A stretch of DNA of 45,760 nt from Apostichopus parvimensis. Taxonomy: Eukaryota; Echinodermata; Holothuroidea; Aspidochirotida; Stichopodidae. Positions 1 through 45,760 of the stretch are shown in pieces. Positions within the stretch are counted from its first letter, which is position 1. The number at the start of each line of letters is the position of its first letter. The stretch lies in NCBI GenBank assembly GCA_000934455.1, contig KN883081.1, positions 179,580 through 225,339 of the forward strand, given 5' to 3'. The notes under the pieces are model-generated. The model saw only the letters and a list, made by a program, of their open reading frames with translations. It made no database searches and was not told where the DNA came from. The position numbers were made by a program, and so were the translations under genes.

Positions 1-1056
1 TAGTGGCACTACGAAATCCAGAACAAGATAAGTTGGGAAGGGTGGGTGAGGGAAGGGGTTGGTGGGGTAGAAGTGGGGGTGCAGTTTATCATAATCATCT
101 CTTTGATGCCGCCTTTAAATGTTGTAAATGAGTAGTGGCTCAACCAAATATAAAAATGTTATTGCATCCACCCATCACCCACCCCTTCTTCTCACTTCCC
201 ACTTCTCATTATGGTGTCTTTGCTTAAATAATGACATGATTTCCATCACCATGATAATACCATGATAACCACTTAAGACTTTTAATGTCTGTATTTTAGA
301 CTTGATCCTTAACGTATGATCTTTGTATGGTCGTGGTATGTGAGGCTACAATAATATTCTAATGTTAGCGTTACCTAATTTGAAATCTGCTACTAAGTGG
401 TGTCTACACAAACTATGTGTCCTTGGGCTCTAAGTGTAAAGTTAATATGCTACTAGAGCATTTTTACATTCATCCAAAAACTCTGAAAATTAACATCAGA
501 TAATTCATCAGAACCACACAGCGAATGAACTAAAGACCACCTACCAGAATTTTGATAATTCCGTTAATCGTTTTGCTTTTAATACGTAGTAGATGGTTCT
601 TAATGAACACTCATCTTCGCCTACTTTGGTTTTTATAGATTGGTTATATAATGATTCATAGTTAAATATTCATGTTACCTCATAAATATTCATAGAATCA
701 CAAAACTCTCACACGATGTCACAGAAACACTACACCGTCGCTGGTGCGCACGACAGAACAGATGAATACGACCTCTGTTACATATTATCAGCCGTTCTAT
801 TCGAGCGTAGTCAACCTGTGACGCTGTGTGGAAGCTCGCATTTTTATAGACACCTAAAAGTTAGTAGGTGCGCAGTAAATATTAAACTTTGTACAACCTA
901 AGAAACCAAAAAAAAAAAAAAAAAGGTTAACGTTTGATTTGGCATAAGTTTTCATCCGTACATCCTTATATCGTCCATACTGCACTGTGATTGGTCAAGG
1001 CTCTGCATGACCTTTGAACTCTGTTGGAAGGTGGTACTCTCTGCTGAGCCTTTTTT
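1..1056 (-). other. 3' UTR and downstream flank
   Basis: No coding similarity was seen on either strand. ATTAAA-type poly(A) hexamers on the minus strand lie at 578-583 and 281-286. Either could end the transcript, and no AATAAA was found. A T17 run on the minus strand (A17 at 908-924 on plus) lies within the likely UTR. Confidence 0.5.
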
Positions 1057-39951
<38,895 letters not shown>

Positions 39952-40480
39952 CTGCAAGAATATGGAGAAAAATACACTTAAGCAACATCAATCAACCGTT
40001 CGATATATATACATCATATGCAGAAGACAAGGGAGAAAAGGAATACACACTACTGAAAAAATGCTATTTGGCAAGATCAATCTTTCTTATACTTATAGTC
40101 TGCTGAATCAGCAGCTATATACTGTGATAATTACTGCATAATTACCACATTAGATTGTTTAATCCATATGTATTCATGACACCATGAGGTATGTAAATAT
40201 ATACTGTACATCAGTACATTCACTACCTCCAACCTGCCCAGCCATCCCCCTCCCTACCCTCCACACCCTCCCAACCCTCCCCTCTGATGCCCTCCCAATC
40301 ATTAAGTCATGAGTCATCTACAATGTACATTGTAACACAACAATCCACTTGTCAATTACTACAGGTATATTACAGCCACTTGTGAATATTCATACTTATA
40401 AATTCAAGCGCTCAATAAAGTCAATTGCTTTCTGCGATAACATTTCTGATGACTTGAAATAGGATGCAGATAACTGGAAA

Positions 40481-40651
40481 GTACCAGCCTTACAGAAAAT
40501 TAACATTGAAAGTTAACAAATTCCATCTGTACCAAGCCTAACACAAAACTAACATTGAAGTTAACACATTCCATCAGTACCTAGCCTAACAGAAAACTAA
40601 CAATGAAAGTTAACACATTCCATCAGTACCAAGCCTTACAGAACACTAACC
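40481..40651. repeat. 48-bp tandem repeat, about 3.5 copies
   Basis: Units start GTACC(A/T)AGCCT or near it at 40481, 40529, 40577 and 40626. Each has ACTAACA(T/A)TGAAAGTTAAC and CATTCCATC or close variants. Confidence 0.9.
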
Positions 40652-42001
40652 ATATATATTTATCATGTACACAGATGGTATACAGTTCATGTGTTCTAAA
40701 ACATTTCATGTGTTTTTCAATTTGCCATGTAATTTAACTTTCTTTTTTAATGGCACTGTAAATTCCCACACTGCGATCCATGAATGCTGTAAATATATTC
40801 ACAGCTGACTTGCAGTCAAAATTGTACTGACGACCAGCCATGATACAAATAGCAGCAGAATAAGGCCATACAAAATAATCAGTAATTTCCCTAGTTTCAT
40901 ATATGATTCAGTGTCCAGACTTGAGGATTAACTTATTTCCCTAGGGAAGTCAGAGAACTGATTTCATATAGAAGAATCACATCCATTCATTTTTGGTTTT
41001 ATTTTTTACTGTTTTATTATTTACACACAAGGCTAGGAGCTGGTCACAAGAACAAAGGACTTCATAAGTCAGCATAAATTAGCCACTTGGTGATAGCTAT
41101 TTATTACACATGAACAGAGTATGTAGATGTCTAACTCAAAATTGTGAAATGCAGCTTTGAGTTGGCTGGCTGACCTGAAAGCTCTCTCGAGTTTCAGCTG
41201 ATTTCTGGCAGCTTTTCTGCTGATTACATTCACAAATTTTGTGAAAGGCATTATTACCGTCATCCCACGGTGTTGTTTAAAGTATGGATCCCAATCCCAT
41301 TGAAAACTAATTTAGTGTTTCACTATGAGGCAGAATCGTAAAACATAAATAAACATTTATGCTACTTCAGGAAGAGTAGGTTTCCAAGAAACTTGTTCAT
41401 CAAACAGGTCTCTGATAATTTGACACATGAATAAGCATCTTATTAAACTGAGAAGTTTATACATTTGTGGTTTTTCCAATAAGCTTGTTGAACCGTGATT
41501 TACCTTTTTATTGCAAAATTGCAATATCTTGCTTTTTTATTACAACAGCATACAGCAGCAATACAACATAGGAATACTTGTCTATTCTTAGTTGTGTGTT
41601 TGATTTTATAAAAAAAATCAATGTAAAGATCGTACATCTTACTTAATTTAAAAAAAAATAATCATAATTTGATATTGATTTTTCTTTTAAATTATAATCA
41701 ATTAATGAAATGTTAGCTACAAAAATTCATGATTTGAGATATATCTACAGTATGCACCTCACTAATAACGTCAACAGTCTCAACAGGCCTGTATCAATTC
41801 TGAAATGTGAATTTTAAACTTCTTGTCCAAAAAAAAAAGGTGAATAGAACTTAGATAAACTTGAATAAGAAACCTCATAGAATCATGTGTAAAAGTAAGT
41901 TGGCCTGACCTTTTGATCCTAGCAGGATCTTCTTCAAAGGCTAAGTGACAAGTAACAGTAACAGAAGGGACAAAAACACACACTAAATACAGACAGGTTA
42001 A

Positions 42002-43252
42002 AGGAATTGTCTGGTGGAAGATTTTGATACATTGCCCTTGTAGTTATTATTTTTCTCTTTCTAACAATGTAAAAATTGTCCCCATTCGACGTTTTCTTCT
42101 TGTAGAAATCTGGTTTTCAAATTCACCAGTTTCTCACCAAAAGTACCGTTTGTTCGAACGCTTCAATATGGTGATTGACGTAGTGCTTGCAGATAGGCAA
42201 AACAGGCGACTTGAAGTTAGCACTCCCAATTCCGCAGCAAATAAACTCACGTGTAAGCACATTGGATTGCCTCATATATAACGTACATACTCGCGAACGT
42301 ATATACTACGATGCTCAGTTGGTGTACTTGTATAGCGTTGCACATAGTACACTCACACTCAAACCACAGTTCATTAACTGTTCTTCGAAATCGCTGAAAT
42401 AAAATTCACGGATCAAATTAACAGTAAAAGGAAACTTGAAAAGTATTCGTTAAACCGAAAGATGAAACTTGGCGGAATCGATGTCATCGCAGAACTGTCC
42501 GATTGTAAACGTTAGGGTAGCCCATACACGCGAACATTCTTCGCGCTGGAGCTGGATAGCGCGATGTATAAACAACGAAGAGCCTGCTGTTAAAACTTAT
42601 CTTGTGTTACACAAAGACCACGAAACCACCGATCTACTACATATATGGCGGCTTAAGGAGTTTTTTAAATCATATCTAATTTATAAGAAATTTCACCGGA
42701 AATTATTGAAGAAATTGATCGAATCGTTGTCAGAGCAGAATGTAGCACTGAGAAGCTTAGGCTTCGCAGAACTGTCCGATTGTCAACGTTTGAGTATAGC
42801 CTACGTGCGAACATTTTTCGCGTTGGAGCTGGATAGCGCGATGTATAGCCTGGACAACTCAGAGTCTGCTGTTAAAATTTACCTTGTGTTACACAAAGAC
42901 CACGGAACCACCGATCTAGTACATGGCGGCTTAAGGAGTTTTTGAAAACATATCTAATTTTTAAGAAATTTCACCGGAAATTAAGGAAGAAATTTATCTG
43001 TATACAAACGCTGTTTTTGTTGTGATTACCGTATAGGTACTGTGCGGAGGGTGGGTTATGTCGCAATCTGCAATAGCATAGCTGACGTCACGTTTTGTAC
43101 TGTTCAAATCATATTTGAAATGTCTATCCTTAACGATTAAAAAATCGTTTCTCTGTCAAACGCAACATTAGCGTTCTCATACTTTGACAACATGTTTGGA
43201 AAATTATTTACTATTTTTTAAGGTAACTTCTTTGGGCCACCAGACAATCCTT
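42002..43252. mobile_element. 1,251-bp TTAA-flanked DNA transposon, non-autonomous
   Basis: The left end AGGAATTGTCTGGTGG (42002-42017) and the right end CCACCAGACAATCCTT (43237-43252) are inverted repeats with two mismatches. TTAA flanks both (41998-42001, 43253-43256). Copy A of the interrupted repeat has a single TTAA at the same point. TTAA specificity is typical of piggyBac-type elements, although the ends do not begin CCC. Its only long frame (42469-42945, 158 codons) spans an internal duplication and shows no transposase motif. Confidence 0.88.
42488..43000. repeat. 277-bp internal duplication within the TTAA element
   Basis: CGCAGAACTGTCCGATTG begins at 42488 and at 42765. Similarity runs on through GAGCTGGATAGCGCGATGTA, TTACACAAAGACCACG and AGAAATTTCACCGGAAATTA. 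The region is richer in CpG than the surrounding intron. Confidence 0.9.
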
Positions 43253-44528
43253 TTAATGAGCATGGTGAACACAAAGAGATGGATGAAAGGGGATTAGTAG
43301 ACAAGGGATGGAGAGAAGAAAGAAAGAAACCAACAGGGGAAGAGGAGAGGTAGGAGATAAACAGTGGAGGGACAATAGAATCATGATAGAAGATCTATCT
43401 AAATTATGGCAAGGTAGATGTAGGTGTGTATAGGTACAGTAAAGAAGACAGGTAAGTGAGGAGAGTAGTATATGTTGCCACATCCTTACCTTCCAGCTAC
43501 ACTGAACTCTACAGAGAATCACTTAGTGGCTTCAGTTTGCATTAATTAGCTGGCATTTACTGTATGCACTTACTGTATGTTTATGATACACTGGGTAAAA
43601 GTACTTTTGCTTACAAGTGAGTAATATATATATACAGGCCTACACAAAACTTACTACCTTAGTATGTTGTACCAGATATTTTCTGCCTCAAACAAATTCA
43701 CCCCTCCCCCATTCCCCCCGCCCATGGGGGCACCAATAGTATTCACAGTAGTGAATTTTTATTTTTTTACGACAGGAGCTGGTGACATCACAGGCAGCAA
43801 TTTCATCGTAACTAACTGAAGATTAATTTGATCTGACTCTTTCAAACCCCCCCCCCCCTTCCCCCGATCCACCGACTCAAAATCTCAAACCTGTGTCACC
43901 TAGGGTCCCTACATCAGAAAGGTCTAAAATATGTACAATTGCTTATTAAAAGACACATACTGTATATATACGTTATCAACACAATCTGCAGCATTCAATA
44001 TAACTACCACACTATAGTATGTGTAAATGTAATTTACGTAAAACTATAGCAATAGGAAGTACTACAATACTGACACACAACCACATATACAGTATGTATC
44101 CTTTTCAGAATAATACATACATCCTTGACAGAATAATACAACCGATACTTTAATATTTGCAACTTTCAGCAACTCTTACTGACTTTAAATATAACTAACT
44201 GAAAACTAGCATTCCTTCACATCCCAAAGCAAAGTGGAAGAAGTGCCCTAAGTTGTATGCTTCAGTACATCTTGCCACCCTCTCAGGAGAAAGGTTAACC
44301 ACCTCTTTTTCCCTTGTGTTTCGAATTTAAAAAATAAATATGTCAACCTTAGCCCTGTTATAGTTTACAGTTTTGTGCTCTGCTACTGTGTTGTCTGAAA
44401 TCATGTACTGCTTCAAGGTCAAGTACAGTATGTGTGTACAGCATAATTTTGCAAGACAGCTGGTTTTGTATACTTTTATTTTTTTCAAGTCGGTACAAGT
44501 ACCAATTTCCGTCAGTCCCATTTAATGT

Positions 44529-44574
44529 GTAAAAGTAAGTTGGCCTGACGTTTCGATCCTAGCAGGATCTTCTT
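44529..44574 (-). mobile_element. LINE-like 3' tail, copy C (46 bp)
   Basis: It holds only the terminal hairpin GATCCTGCTAGGATC (44555-44569) and the CTTACTTTTAC end, flanked by a perfect 10-bp duplication CATTTAATGT (44519-44528, 44575-44584). Confidence 0.8.
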
Positions 44575-45760
44575 CATTTAATGTAAGAAACACACTCTAT
44601 CTACCTAACCAGCACCAGTTCCAAATGATATTATCCCTCCAACCTCCCCCCCCCCTCCTCCCACCTACCCCTCACAAATCTTCCTCATTGCCTGATTCAC
44701 TACCACAAGTCTAAACTATAGCTGGTTTGGAAAACTATATCCCAGACTTCCTTGTACAGGACATCCGTATAGTCGACTAAATTATTACAGTATGTATGTT
44801 TGATGCTTGCTAATTATCACAGAGAATTTACAGTGCTTTTATTATCACTGCATTCATGTCACAAGTTCACAACTACATCATAATCATCACGGTGAGCTGC
44901 ACATTATTGAAAGTTAAGTGTGTCATGTCAACAATCTTTGTGTACATTTACTTGTGACTTGGGAAGTAATACTCAACGACATCAATGTCCATGCTTGTAT
45001 ACTTTCCATACATGTTGTCTTAAAGCAGCCTTTACAAGTTGACTTTTGAAAACTTAAATCTCTTTAATATTTGTCCATGGATACTAAAGTCACAATTAAC
45101 AATGAAGTTTGAAGGGTAGCTTTAAAAATAGTCAAGTGTTTTTTGTTTTGTTTTTAAAAAGAAAAGGTAAAACTTACACATTTTCAAGATTTTTTTTAAA
45201 ATATATACATGTTACTCACACTTACATGAAATTTTGAGGACTACCAAATCCCTCAATCACTCACTCATTAATATTCCCGTTACTGAAAAATGGATTTAGG
45301 GTGTCTTAGCTTGATCAAAAATGCAATAATTTTATGCACTGCAGTAAGACTCTGCATGTTTTGTAACACTATCTTTGAAACTAGCAAAAAGGGACAATAA
45401 TTAATTAATTAATGTATTTTTCTCTATGCAAATTTATGCACTGTAAAGATAAATGTAAATTTACATTACCAGAATGAACAGTATATAGAACTAGCTCTGT
45501 ACGGTAAGATGTATCACCCTGTCAGGGCACTCCTTCCATGTTGCTCGCCCAATATAATACTTTCATAAACTTATTCAGTTCACTCTTGATTTCCATATCA
45601 AATTCCATCCTTCCTCAATCTTCTTTCCAATATATGCTACATCCCGCCCACTGGTCTCAGAGCTAATGGGTTTCTCTCATCCATTTTGTCAAGAATTGCT
45701 AATGCTACCAACCAAAGATGTATGCATGTATGTATGTATGTATGTATATATATATATATG

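Larger units (their letters stand above)
41888..43374 (-). mobile_element. LINE-like 3' tail, copy B, interrupted by a TTAA element
   Basis: ATAGAATCATG is repeated exactly at 41877-41887 and 43375-43385, bracketing the insertion. Without the nested element it is about 232 bp. On the minus strand it ends CCAACTTACTTTTACA, preceded by the hairpin GATCCTGCTAGGATC (41915-41929). Sequence right of the nested element (CATGGTGAACACAAAGAGAT onwards) continues copy A's order and extends further. Confidence 0.82.
39952..45760 (-). other. Intron upstream of E1 (5' part outside window)
   Basis: The family always has an exon for the glycine-rich loop (GNGTYGQVYK) just before E1. I searched this stretch by eye for it on the minus strand and did not find it. 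The stretch therefore reads as intron. It holds a 48-bp tandem repeat (40481-40651), a LINE-like tail broken by a TTAA transposon (41888-43374), a 46-bp copy of the same tail (44529-44574), C-rich tracts near 43700, 43850 and 44650, and a TATG/TA microsatellite at the window edge (about 45719-45760). No promoter or other gene was seen. Confidence 0.7.

Noticed and set aside
42469-42945. 158-codon plus-strand frame as a host gene
   Set aside because: It lies wholly inside the TTAA transposon and spans an internal duplication. It is treated as element sequence.
44440-44480. KVYK in a minus-strand frame as the same missing exon
   Set aside because: Only four residues agree, the preceding glycine motif is absent, and no donor follows.
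44741-44780. Possible glycine-loop exon (TYGQVYK) upstream of E1
   Set aside because: The minus strand has TACGG and CTGTACAAG nearby, but no frame gives GNGTYGQVYK and no splice sites fit.

Overview
The window is invertebrate animal genomic DNA. It is AT-rich and intron-rich, scattered with poly-G/poly-C and microsatellite tracts, and carries only one gene I can support. The proteins and the divergent repeats fit a marine deuterostome, most plausibly an echinoderm. That taxonomic guess is weak and rests on overall impression.

The gene lies on the minus strand and fills the window. It is a germinal-centre kinase of the MAP4K4/MINK1/TNIK (Drosophila misshapen) family. Twenty-five coding exons can be placed from 39951 down to the stop codon at 1057-1059. 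Every junction is GT-AG and the phases agree at every join. The exons sum to 3,045 nt: 1,014 residues plus a stop. The start codon and the glycine-rich loop are missing; they must lie beyond 45760, behind a first visible intron longer than 5.8 kb. In gene order the exons encode the kinase domain (39951 to about 23690), an acidic hinge and a short linker (22630 to 13555), a Ser/Pro-rich linker with SH3-type proline motifs (10720 to 8150), and the CNH (citron homology) domain with its conserved C-terminal Trp (8150 to 1057). The long coiled coil that follows the kinase in vertebrate and fly relatives is absent from the exons found.

The introns hold most of what is new. Three copies of one LINE-like 3' tail (22392-22516, 41888-43374, 44529-44574) share one terminus, are cut back at the other, and each has a 10-12 bp target duplication. 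The second copy is itself broken by a 1,251-bp TTAA-flanked element, and the first copy shows the empty TTAA site. A related 570-bp fold-back TTAA element lies at 6127-6696, and a probable hAT-type element at 23337-23567. Two exons left partial duplicates in introns (26990-27059 and 13461-13509). There is a phase-matched candidate cassette exon (10782-10856), a candidate frame-breaking exon (34919-34974), and tandem AGAG acceptors at two linker exons. Tandem arrays include a roughly 53-bp minisatellite of about 16 copies (12521-13329).

No second protein-coding gene, tRNA, rRNA, CRISPR array or promoter is supported. Most short open frames are chance frames in intron DNA or tandem repeats. I found no wholly new biological system. 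The strongest leads are the nested transposition record and the altered linker architecture of the kinase.
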